From: Fuerstiella sp.
Lineage (GTDB): Bacteria > Planctomycetota > Planctomycetia > Planctomycetales > Planctomycetaceae
DNA: 64,000 nucleotides
Direction: 5' to 3'
Assembly (NCBI GenBank): GCA_029247265.1
Contig: JAQWLN010000045.1
Span: 16,501 to 80,500 of the forward strand
In this document: piece by piece, positions 52,119 through 61,165 of the stretch
Numbering within the stretch: the first letter of the stretch is position 1
Layout: each line of letters opens with the position of its first letter
Notes under the pieces: generated by a model
Database searches by the model: none
Told to the model about the DNA's origin: nothing
Seen by the model: only the letters and a program-made list of their open reading frames with translations
Position numbers and translations under genes: made by a program

Positions 52119-52451
52119 ATGCCTACATACGTTTACGAAGTCATCCGTGAGGACGGAGAACCCGGAGCTCAGTTCGAAATTGTTCAGCCGATCAAGGATC
52201 CGCCACTCAAGAAACATCCGGAAACGGGTGAACCAGTGCAGCGAGTCATCCAGCCGGTGTTCATGGGAGGCACATGGACAGAATCGTCGATGAGCCGTCG
52301 TCTGAAGGACGACAAGAAACTCGACAAGCTCGGCCTGACAAAATATGTTAAAGCCGGCGACGGTATGTACGAGAAACGCTCGGGCAAAGGCCCTGATCTG
52401 ATTTCGCGGGATCAGGCTCTCAAAGGCAGTGACTTCAAACACCTCGACTGA
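52119..52451 (+). CDS. FmdB-type small protein lacking zinc-ribbon cysteines
   Basis: MPTYVYEVIREDGEPGAQFEIVQPIKDPPLKKHPETGEPVQRVI follows MPTYEYxCxxCGxxFExxQxxxDPPLxxCPxCGxxVxRxI with each Cys replaced. Confidence 0.75.
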   Translation: MPTYVYEVIREDGEPGAQFEIVQPIKDPPLKKHPETGEPVQRVIQPVFMGGTWTESSMSRRLKDDKKLDKLGLTKYVKAGDGMYEKRSGKGPDLISRDQALKGSDFKHLD

Positions 52452-52481
52452 AGTGCTCGCCGGACGTTCACTGCACTGCGT

Positions 52482-53855
52482 TCAGAACGAGTCTTCCCAG
52501 CCACGGAACGTCTTGGTGAGTTCCGAAACTTTCAACGAATGCCGCGCCGCCAGATTCTCCGACTCAGCCGGATCATGCTGCAGATCAAACAGCTGCCAGG
52601 CCTGATCAGGTTTCGCTCGAACGATCTTCCAGTCGCCGGAACGAACAGCGGCGTGATTTCGGAACTTGAAGTAAAAGGATTCGTGCGGCGACTTCGCTCC
52701 GTCGGTCAGCAGCGGTAGCGGATTCTTTCCATCAAGAACGACCTCGTCCGGCAAGCGTGCCTCTGCTAGCTCAGCGCAGGCAACCATCAGATCGGGCGAC
52801 CAGAACGGTTCTGATATTTTGGTCCCGGCTTTGATGTGTCCCGGCCAGCGAGCCAGTGCGGCAACTCGCAGCCCGCCTTCCCAGCACGTCACGCCGCCCG
52901 ACCGCAGCGGATCATTTGAACCGATATCGATGCCGTCTCGCCCCAGCAGAAATGCGCCATTGTCTGAGTAGAAGAAAACGAATGTGTTGTCGCTGACAGC
53001 CGCGTCTTTCAGTGCATTCAGCACTCGGCCGATGGCAGAGTCCAGTGCTGTCACCACAGCGCAATATCGTTTGTACGGATCCGTCTCGTCCGACGAAAAA
53101 TCGTATTCTTCAAAAGCCCGGTCCGGCGCCTGCCAGCGATTGGGCTGCCCGGGTTTCTTATTTCGTGCACTGGGAAAATGTGGAGCGTTAAACGGCAGAT
53201 AGCAGAACCACGGCCGCTGTGCCGCAGACTGCCTGCCGATAAAATCAATTGCCGCATCGGCAAAAAGATCGGTTGAATACGTGCCATCTGCATGCAGCTC
53301 GTCAACGCCTTTAAACAGATCGTGTTTGCCGCTGTAGATGTGATGGTAATAGTCGATATTGCCGGATGCATGTCCAATGAACTCATCAAATCCGCGTTCT
53401 GTCGGTCGCGAGCCTTCTGCGAATCCGATGTTCCACTTGCCGAAACATCCAGTGACGTACGGCACGGGCGCCGACTTCAGCACTTGCGGAATGAGGGTTT
53501 CCTGTGGATTGAGCCCGACTCCGTAGTTTCCTTTCAGCCCGGGCAATTGGTTGATGAGTCCGTGACGCTGAGGAACTCGTCCGGTCAGCAGGCAGGCCCG
53601 CGACACGGTGCAGGTGGGCGACGCGGTGTAAAAGCCCGTCAGTTTTGCACTTTCAGTCGCAAGTTGATCAAGCCTGGGTGCAATAATCGGAGACTTCGGA
53701 TTGAAGCACGGCAGATCTCCGTAGCCCAGATTATCTGCGGTAATCAGCAAAATGTTGGGCGGCGGCTCGGCGACCGCAGGCTGACAGGCGGTCACAAAGA
53801 CACACAGCAATATCCATCGAATGTGATTCAACCTGTCTGATCCTCTGCTTGGCAA
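52482..53855 (-). CDS. sulfatase (arylsulfatase family)
   Basis: NILLITADNLGYGDLPCFNPKSPIIAPRLDQLATESAKLTGFYTASPTCTVSRACLLTGRVPQRHGL...FFYSDNGAFLLG. Confidence 0.95.
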   Translation of the reverse strand: MPSRGSDRLNHIRWILLCVFVTACQPAVAEPPPNILLITADNLGYGDLPCFNPKSPIIAPRLDQLATESAKLTGFYTASPTCTVSRACLLTGRVPQRHGLINQLPGLKGNYGVGLNPQETLIPQVLKSAPVPYVTGCFGKWNIGFAEGSRPTERGFDEFIGHASGNIDYYHHIYSGKHDLFKGVDELHADGTYSTDLFADAAIDFIGRQSAAQRPWFCYLPFNAPHFPSARNKKPGQPNRWQAPDRAFEEYDFSSDETDPYKRYCAVVTALDSAIGRVLNALKDAAVSDNTFVFFYSDNGAFLLGRDGIDIGSNDPLRSGGVTCWEGGLRVAALARWPGHIKAGTKISEPFWSPDLMVACAELAEARLPDEVVLDGKNPLPLLTDGAKSPHESFYFKFRNHAAVRSGDWKIVRAKPDQAWQLFDLQHDPAESENLAARHSLKVSELTKTFRGWEDSF

Positions 53856-53885
53856 TCGCGGGTATCACGCCATGAAACCAGGGTA

Positions 53886-55262
53886 CTACGCATAGAGTTC
53901 ACGGATCACTTCGCCTCGTTCCACCAGATGCATCGGACGGCCTGTCCGGTCCTTAAGTGTTGTTTTCTGTGCGTCGATGCCGAGATGATGGTAGACCGTT
54001 GCAGCAACGTCTTCCGGATGGACGGGACGATCCTTGACGTACGCTCCATGTTTGTCTGATTCACCCACAACGACGCCGCCACGCAGGTCGCCGCCGGACA
54101 TCATGACACTGAATGAGTGGCCCCAGTGATCGCGCCCACCCGCTGAATTCATCTTCGGAGTTCGTCCGAATTCACCCATTGCAACAACCAGCGTCTTCTT
54201 ATGAAGTCCCCGATCAATAAGGTCGCGAATCAGCCCGGCGATGGCCCGGTCTGTGGGAGGAATCAATTGTTTCGCCCCTTTTTCCGTCGGCAGGCGATTC
54301 GCAGTGCCATGATGATCCCATGGCTGAGTGTTCACCGTGACAAATGTTACGCCCCGTTCGACCAGCCGTCGCGCCAGCAAAGCACTCTGGCCAAATGTAT
54401 GGCGGCCATAGCTGTCACGAGTCCTGTCCGACTCCGCCGAAATATCAAATGCCTCTCGCACCGACTTGCTGGTCAACAACCCAAAGGCAGACCGCTGGTG
54501 ATCGCTCATGTCAATCATTTGCCGGTCCGTCGTTCGACGAACATCGTCAACAGCGTTCAACAGAAGGCGTCTTTCGTTTAAGCGATCAAATGTCAGGCCC
54601 TTCTGCAGCATCAGATTGTTGACGCGGAAGTGCTTGTCATTGGGGTCAGAGTTCACCACAAAAGGATTGTGAACTCCACCCAGATAAGTGGCGTAATGAA
54701 ACAGGTTATCCGTGCCGCCGCGCAGATGAGGCGCTCCGACGTACGGGGGCATACCCGCCACATTGGATCCGCGCACAGCAGCCGCGACCGATCCTAGACT
54801 CGGACGGCGCTGAATCTTGTTGTCAGAGGCATTGAAATCCGGCCCTTCAAAGCCAGTCAGCATCCAGTGATTGCCTTTGGTATGATCACCGGTTCCGTGA
54901 CTTACGGTGCGAACCACCGACAGATGTTCAGCGATTTTTGCCTGTTCCGGCAACGTCTCGCTGAACTGCACACCAGGGGCAGTCGTGGAAATGGCACCAA
55001 ACGGGCCACGGTATTCAGCGACCGCCTGCGGCTTCGGGTCCCATGTTTCATGATGCCCCGGCCCGCCACTCATCCAGATCAATATGACGCTGGTATCTGA
55101 CTGATGTGGGCGAATTGCCGGGCTATTGTCCGCTGAGGCTGTTTTCAGCTTCAGAAAATCAGCCAGCGTCAGGCCACCCAGTCCCAGTACGCCAGCCTGC
55201 ACAAAGCTGCGTCGGACCAGACCTTCACAGTCTCTTGAAGCGGAACCAGTGACTTTAAACAT
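53886..55262 (-). CDS. DUF1501 domain-containing protein
   Basis: RRSFVQAGVLGLGGLTLADFLKLK leader; VILIWMSGGPGHHETWDPKPQAVAEYRGPFGAISTTAPGVQFSETLPEQAKIAEHLSVVRTVSHG...VVAMGEFGRTPKMNSAGGRDHWGHSFSVMMSGGDLRGG. Start 55262 preferred. Confidence 0.95.
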   Translation of the reverse strand: MFKVTGSASRDCEGLVRRSFVQAGVLGLGGLTLADFLKLKTASADNSPAIRPHQSDTSVILIWMSGGPGHHETWDPKPQAVAEYRGPFGAISTTAPGVQFSETLPEQAKIAEHLSVVRTVSHGTGDHTKGNHWMLTGFEGPDFNASDNKIQRRPSLGSVAAAVRGSNVAGMPPYVGAPHLRGGTDNLFHYATYLGGVHNPFVVNSDPNDKHFRVNNLMLQKGLTFDRLNERRLLLNAVDDVRRTTDRQMIDMSDHQRSAFGLLTSKSVREAFDISAESDRTRDSYGRHTFGQSALLARRLVERGVTFVTVNTQPWDHHGTANRLPTEKGAKQLIPPTDRAIAGLIRDLIDRGLHKKTLVVAMGEFGRTPKMNSAGGRDHWGHSFSVMMSGGDLRGGVVVGESDKHGAYVKDRPVHPEDVAATVYHHLGIDAQKTTLKDRTGRPMHLVERGEVIRELYA

Positions 55263-55629
55263 GGTTTGCCCTTGTGAATAACTCAGCTCAACACCGCAAT
55301 TCTCTCGGACAGTTCCGAAGAAGGCTGCCCCGAACGCCATCCTCCTCTGTCCGCCTGCCACGCAGTCAATCGTCTAATACACGCGTAGCCCGGCGTGATG
55401 GCTCATGTCCTTCGATTAAGGCTATCGCGATCGCTGAGCGGGCACCTTGATTTTGCAGTAATTTTCAGTATTTTCTCGTTACAGCCGGACCAAAGTCTGT
55501 ACAACGAATTCGGTGTTCTGCAGCGTGAGAGACTGGACAATGACTGTGAGTGGTTAAGGAAACGTGCGTCTGAACAGTCGTGCACGCAACACGTCGGTAG
55601 CGAAAACAGGTGGCTGATGTTCCATTTTT

Positions 55630-55704
55630 CAGGGCCCTGACTGGTCACGCCACCCAACGAACGATGAAGTGGCCCGAGACCCCATTTTTCCCGTCCAGGA
55701 CGGG
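55630..55704. repeat. pair of palindromes each preceded by CCATTTTT
   Basis: ccatttTTCAGGGCCCTGAc (TCAGGGCCCTGA 55630-55641) and ccatttttCCCGTCCAGGACGGGA (TCCCGTCC-A-GGACGGGA 55688-55704). Confidence 0.65.
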
Positions 55705-56010
55705 ACATCCAGAGTGGATATCGAGACACGTCCCCAAACAAGGGGCGGATGCGTCAACTGGCTCGAATTTCTTCAGCCCCGGCTGCAGAGTGTGTCGAAG
55801 GAAGCTATTGGCGATGGGATGTTCCCGGTATCGGCATACCATCGGCACTCGAACGAAAAACTTGAATTTCTCCTCATTTTCTGGGGAATCACTGCCTTGC
55901 TAAGGGTTCATTTTCGTTCAACACGTTGTAAGAATGCCGACGCGCTCGGCCCAACATAACATTACAGATTCCCCCCTCACTTTTGCAGACCATCCACCGG
56001 AGCCCTCCGA

Positions 56011-57882
56011 ATGTCCGTCGCCGACCCTCCCGCCTCGCCTGAAGGCCGCAGCAAAGAGGCCCTCGATACCGTCGTCATCCGATTTTGCGGTGACAGTGGC
56101 GATGGCATGCAGCTGGCGGGAACTCAATTCACAAACGTCTCTGCCGTGTTCGGCAATGACGTGAGCACTCTGCCTGACTTCCCGGCCGAGATTCGCGCTC
56201 CTATCGGAACGGTAGCCGGAGTCAGCGGTTTTCAGATCTGCTTTTCCAGCAAAGACATTTTCACACCGGGTGATGAAGTGGACACGCTGGTCGCGATGAA
56301 CCCGGCCGCTCTGAAGTCCAACGTAGCCGATCTTAAACGCGGCGGCACGCTGATCGTTAACGAAGACGCCTTCGAAGCGTCCAACCTGAAGAAGGCGGGC
56401 TACGATCACAACCCGCTGGACGGTGACGAAGCACTGGCGGCATACCGAGTTCACAAAGTTCCGATGACCCGTCTGACGCGAGATTCCGTCGAAGGCCTCG
56501 GGCTGTCGCAAAGCGAAGCCGATCGATCGAAGAACTTCTTCGCCCTGGGTTTGGTTTACTGGCTGTACGATCGCGACTCCAAGCCAACCGAAGACTGGGT
56601 GCAAACGAAGTTCGCCAAGAAACCGGAAATTGCAGAAGCCAACATTCGAGCACTCAAGGGTGGCTCTAACTTTGGATTCTCAACCGAAGCGTTCACCGTT
56701 CACTACGAAGTACCACCAGCCAAACTGGCCCCCGGTAAGTATCGCAAGATCACGGGCAACGAAGCTGTGGCGATGGGGCTGGCAACTGCCGCTCGATTAT
56801 CCAATGCGGACGTCGTGTTCTCGGGTTATCCCATTACGCCAGCCAGTGACATTCTGCATGAACTGTCTAAGTTCAAGCACTTCGGCGTCACAACGTTTCA
56901 GGCAGAAGATGAAATCGCTGCGATGTCCGCCACGTGCGGCGCTGCGTTTGGAGGCGCGATGGCGGTTACGGCCAGTAGCGGTCCCGGCATCTGCCTGAAG
57001 GGCGAAGCCATGGGGCTGGGGATGATCACCGAACTACCGATGGTGATCATCGATGTGCAGCGTGGTGGTCCCAGCACCGGGCTGCCCACCAAGACTGAAC
57101 AGTCTGATCTTCTGCTGGCAATGTTTGGCCGCAACGGAGAGTCTCCTCTGCCAGTAATCGCCCCGCAAACGCCAGGTGATTGTTTCTGGGCGATTCAGGA
57201 AGCCATGCGGGTTGCCGTTGAATTCATGACGCCTGTATTGCTGCTGTCCGACGGTTACATCGCAAATGGTGCAGAACCGTGGATGGTACCGAAAGCCAGT
57301 GACATCGAACCGATCAAAGTGGATTTTCTGACCGGTCCAAATGTCGGCGAGGAGTTCCACCCGTACCTTCGAGACGAACGACTGGTTCGGCCATGGGCAG
57401 CACCTGGAACACCGGGACTTGAACATCGCGTTGGCGGGCTGGAGAAAAAAGACGGCACCGGTAACGTGGAATACAGCCCCGAAAATCATCAGCACATGTC
57501 TGACATACGTGCGCGAAAGATTGCCAACGTCGCGGAGTTCATCCCTGAACAGGAAATCGATGGCCCAGAATCGGGCGACCTGCTGGTACTCAGCTGGGGC
57601 GGAACGTTTGGTTCGTGTCGCACAGCCGTCCGACAGGCACAGGAAGACGGAAAATCCGTTACCCATGCACACCTGAGATATCTGAATCCGTTCCCACGCA
57701 ACCTGGAAACGATCATTCGAAACTTCAAGAAGGTACTGATTCCTGAGCTGAATCTGGGACAGCTGTCGTTGATGATTCGCAGCAAGTATCTTGTCGACGC
57801 CGTGTCGTATAACAAGATTCAGGGCAAGCCCTTCAAGGTGGTTGAAGTCCTCAACAAGATTAATGACGTATTGAAAAGCTAG
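56011..57882 (+). CDS. korA: 2-oxoacid:acceptor oxidoreductase subunit alpha
   Basis: [21 protein letters not shown]...[23 protein letters not shown]...[66 protein letters not shown]...[19 protein letters not shown]. Confidence 0.95.
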   Translation: MSVADPPASPEGRSKEALDTVVIRFCGDSGDGMQLAGTQFTNVSAVFGNDVSTLPDFPAEIRAPIGTVAGVSGFQICFSSKDIFTPGDEVDTLVAMNPAALKSNVADLKRGGTLIVNEDAFEASNLKKAGYDHNPLDGDEALAAYRVHKVPMTRLTRDSVEGLGLSQSEADRSKNFFALGLVYWLYDRDSKPTEDWVQTKFAKKPEIAEANIRALKGGSNFGFSTEAFTVHYEVPPAKLAPGKYRKITGNEAVAMGLATAARLSNADVVFSGYPITPASDILHELSKFKHFGVTTFQAEDEIAAMSATCGAAFGGAMAVTASSGPGICLKGEAMGLGMITELPMVIIDVQRGGPSTGLPTKTEQSDLLLAMFGRNGESPLPVIAPQTPGDCFWAIQEAMRVAVEFMTPVLLLSDGYIANGAEPWMVPKASDIEPIKVDFLTGPNVGEEFHPYLRDERLVRPWAAPGTPGLEHRVGGLEKKDGTGNVEYSPENHQHMSDIRARKIANVAEFIPEQEIDGPESGDLLVLSWGGTFGSCRTAVRQAQEDGKSVTHAHLRYLNPFPRNLETIIRNFKKVLIPELNLGQLSLMIRSKYLVDAVSYNKIQGKPFKVVEVLNKINDVLKS

Positions 57883-57975
57883 ACAGTTCGCGACACACGA
57901 CGGCCTCTGACTGTTCTGTGACCGATCTGGACGTCTCGAGAAAACATCAAATCGAATCCATCAGGATCCATTCCA

Positions 57976-58995
57976 ATGTCAACTTTGCTGCCTCAGCTCA
58001 CCGCTAAGGATTTTGCTAGCGATCAGGAGATTCGCTGGTGCCCGCGATGTGGGGACTATTCCATTCTGGCTCAGATGAAGAAGGTCCTGCCGGAACTGGG
58101 GATCCCTCGGGAACAGTTTTGCTTCGTGTCAGGTATTGGCTGCTCCAGCCGCTTTCCGTACTACATGAACACTTATGGATTTCACAGTATTCATGGTCGA
58201 GCCCCTGCTGTGGCTTCAGGTGTCAAACTCGCAAACCCGGATCTCCAGGTCTGGGTCATCACCGGCGACGGCGATGCCCTGTCCATCGGCGGCAATCACC
58301 TGATGCACGCCATCCGCCGCAATCTGGACATCAACATCGTTCTGTTCAACAATCAGATTTACGGTTTGACCAAGGGACAATACTCACCAACCAGCCCACT
58401 CGGGTCAAAAACCAAGAGCACGCCGTATGGTTCGGTCGATAATCCGCTGAACCCGCTCTCCGTCGCGATCGGCTGCGAAGCAACGTTTGTGGCCAGAGCT
58501 GTGGACGTCGACACCAGACACCTCGCCGCCACACTGCGTCGAGCGGCCAACCATAAGGGCACCTCATTCGTTGAAGTCTATCAGGACTGCAACGTCTTCA
58601 ACTCCGGAGCGTTTTACTACGCATCCAAGAAGGGTGAGAAGGAAGAAAACATCATCTACCTGGAACATGGCAAGCCGTTAATCTTCGGCAAGCAGCGTGA
58701 CAAGGGCGTACGACTGAATGCTCACGGTCGCCCCGAAGTCGTAGACCTCAGCGGCATCTCTGAAGACGACCTGCTGTTCCACGACGAAGAGGCAGAAGAT
58801 CCAAGTCTGGCGTTTCTGCTGGCACAAATGCGGCATCCTGAGTTTCCGGAACCGCTGGGCGTGCTCAGAAATGTATCCAGAACGGTCTATGATCAGGCCG
58901 TAAGAGACCAGGTCTCACACGCCAAAGAGACTTTGGGCGAAGGTGACCTTGAAAAACTGTTCAACAGCGGTGACACATGGGTTGTTGAAGAATAA
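57976..58995 (+). CDS. korB: 2-oxoacid:ferredoxin oxidoreductase subunit beta
   Basis: RWCPRCGDYSILAQMKKVLPELGIPREQFCFVSGIGCSSRFPYYMNTYGFHSIHGRAPAVASGVKLANPDLQVWVITGDGDALSIGGNHLMHAIRRNLDINIVLFNNQIYGLTKGQYSPTSP. Confidence 0.96.
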   Translation: MSTLLPQLTAKDFASDQEIRWCPRCGDYSILAQMKKVLPELGIPREQFCFVSGIGCSSRFPYYMNTYGFHSIHGRAPAVASGVKLANPDLQVWVITGDGDALSIGGNHLMHAIRRNLDINIVLFNNQIYGLTKGQYSPTSPLGSKTKSTPYGSVDNPLNPLSVAIGCEATFVARAVDVDTRHLAATLRRAANHKGTSFVEVYQDCNVFNSGAFYYASKKGEKEENIIYLEHGKPLIFGKQRDKGVRLNAHGRPEVVDLSGISEDDLLFHDEEAEDPSLAFLLAQMRHPEFPEPLGVLRNVSRTVYDQAVRDQVSHAKETLGEGDLEKLFNSGDTWVVEE

Positions 58996-59033
58996 CTCAA
59001 CCCCTGCAACGGTCCCACAATTACAAATTTGAT

Positions 59034-59065
59034 CACCCCGGCTGGCCCACCAGCCGGGGTGTTTT
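59034..59065 (+). terminator. rho-independent terminator downstream of korB
   Basis: Perfect 12-bp stem CACCCCGGCTGG-ccca-CCAGCCGGGGTG followed by TTTT. Confidence 0.9.
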
Positions 59066-59227
59066 CGTACCGATCGCGGCAGGCAACTGCGTCCGGTAAC
59101 ATCGCCCGCGATTAAGCGTTACGCGCCGCGCAGTCGTCACTCAGAAGAAGCAACTGAAGAAACGATGTCACCACCGCCCAGGACGTGATAGACTGCGCGA
59201 ACGCATCTCGTTCAAATGGAGCTTCTC

Positions 59228-61054
59228 ATGTGTCGTCTGATCCTGACTTTCCTGTTTGTCATCGGCCTCGCTCAGCCGACCGTGCCTGCTGCAGACAGTC
59301 AGCGAACATCCTCACTGACCGAGGGGCTGGCACCGTTTCTCAACGCCCTTTCCGGATCGGTTCCCCGGTTTCAGCTGTCGGGAAAAATCCAGGTCGCGAT
59401 TGACGGAACGCCACATTCGATCGATATCAGCATTACTCGCTTCGACGACGAATCCTTCGACCTTGCTCTGACACACCCGGACTACGCCGTCGAAATCCGT
59501 CGCCGAGCAGGTTCGACGGCCTTGATTCTGCCTCTGCACAGCATCGCGTTTGTCGGCAAAGGCGATGTGCCCGGCGAATTCTCTTTGGTGCCAAAGGGTA
59601 TCGTGTCTCGTCTTGTGAGTCCTCAGTCTATGGCAGCACCGTTAGATCTGTTGCTGGGACCGCAGGCTGTTGGTCCGCTGGTGGCCTTGGGAAATTCAAC
59701 ACTGCAGGTCGAACAGGATCGCAAATCCGGTGAATGGTTACTGACCGGTGACAGCCCGCTCCAATTTCCGCAGCTGGGGTCTCTGACCGCCAGCATCGCT
59801 CAGACGAGTGTCGAGTTGACGGTGACTGAAAACGTAACTGCCGCATCAACGATGCTGCCGAATTACCGAGTCGTCGGAATTCCGCGATCGGAACTGGAAG
59901 AAACACTGCTGCGTGGCGTCCGCCGCGCCACCGAGATACTGTTCCCCGGGCCAGCTCTGAAGAATCCTGAGCAAAGACAGCGGAAGACAGCTCACGGTGA
60001 ATTGCGCTGAATTGGTGGACATCGAGTCGCGCTACTCGACGGCACACCGGAACAAATCGGAACGGCTCACGGTCAACTGTTGAAGGCTGAAGCCACGCGC
60101 TGTATCGAATCCGTCCTGTACACGTTCGGGACGGCTCACGCGATTCGAACGGGACACTGGTTCCGCCATGATCTGGAACAGGCCTACGCTCGCCTGGCTC
60201 CTCACATTCCGGACCGGCACAAACGAGAGACCACTGCTCTGGCTTCGTCGCTGGGCATGAGCGACAGCACACTGCAGATCCTGAACGTGTTTCCGGAAAT
60301 GTTTCACTGCTCGGGATTTGCCGTATTCAACAGCGCCACCAAAGATGGCAAACTGTATCACGGTCGAGTTCTGGATTACATGACAACGATCGGTCTGCAG
60401 GATGCTGCAACAACGTTCATCGTAAAACCAGATGGCTATATCCCCTTTGCCAACGTCGGCTACGCATCGTTCATCGGCAGGGTCAGCGGCATGAATGCAG
60501 AAGCCGTTTCACTTGGAGAAATGGGAGGCAAAGGCGAAGGCAACTGGGACGGCGTCCCCATGGCCACGCTGATGCGGCGAGCCCTGGAAGAATGCACAAC
60601 GCTGGACGAAGTGATGCGGCTGTGGTCCGAAAGCCCTCGGACGTGCGAGTATTACTACGTCTTCGCTGACGGCAAGTCCAATACCGCCGTGGGAGTAGCC
60701 GCCCTGCCCGAATCCATCGAGTTCATTCATCCCGGCCAGACGCACGAACGACTGGGTAAAGGCATTCCGGATGCCGTGGTCCTGTCCGCTGGCAGCCGCC
60801 TGGAAACACTGCGCAACCGAGTCATCGAAAAACACGGACAGATCGATGCAGAGATCGGCAAGTGGCTGATGAGTCGCCCTGTGGTCATGGAGTCCAATTT
60901 ACACAACGTGCTGTTCATCCCGGCAGACGGCGTTCTGCATGTCGCCAACGCCAGTCATACCCATCCCGCGGCCGAACAGCCATACGTCGAACTAAATCTG
61001 TCGGAACTGCTCGGTTCGATAAGGCCGTCCCCACTGCAGACGACGCAGCGGTAA
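59228..61054 (+). pseudogene. C45-type autoproteolytic acyltransferase/hydrolase with N-terminal secreted domain, interrupted by in-frame TGA at 60008-60010
   Basis: 59216..60010 and 60080..61054 share one frame; between them ...KTAHGELR*IGGHRVALLDGTPEQIGTAHGQLLKAEATRCIESV. LLDGTPEQIGTAHGQLL is a C45 N-terminal motif; HCSGFAVFNSATKDGKLYHGRVLDY carries the expected nucleophile Cys. GGAG precedes ATG 59228. Confidence 0.8.
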
Positions 61055-61165
61055 TGCGGATCGTTTAGAGAAAAACGCAATTCGTCCATTGTGATGAAGC
61101 ACGATTCATCGTCAGGCGCAGAAGTAGAAACAGTCGCCTGCGTCCCGATCGATCCCCGAAGAGGC

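Noticed and set aside
60008-60048. Selenocysteine at the in-frame TGA (hairpin TCGAGT-cgcgct-ACTCGA at 60022-60039, with GGTG/CACC outer pairing)
   Set aside because: A hairpin does lie at a suitable distance, but the loop lacks a convincing bacterial SECIS signature, the position is not a catalytic Cys (that is in HCSGFAV downstream), and Trp is the simpler ancestral residue. Kept only as a remote possibility.
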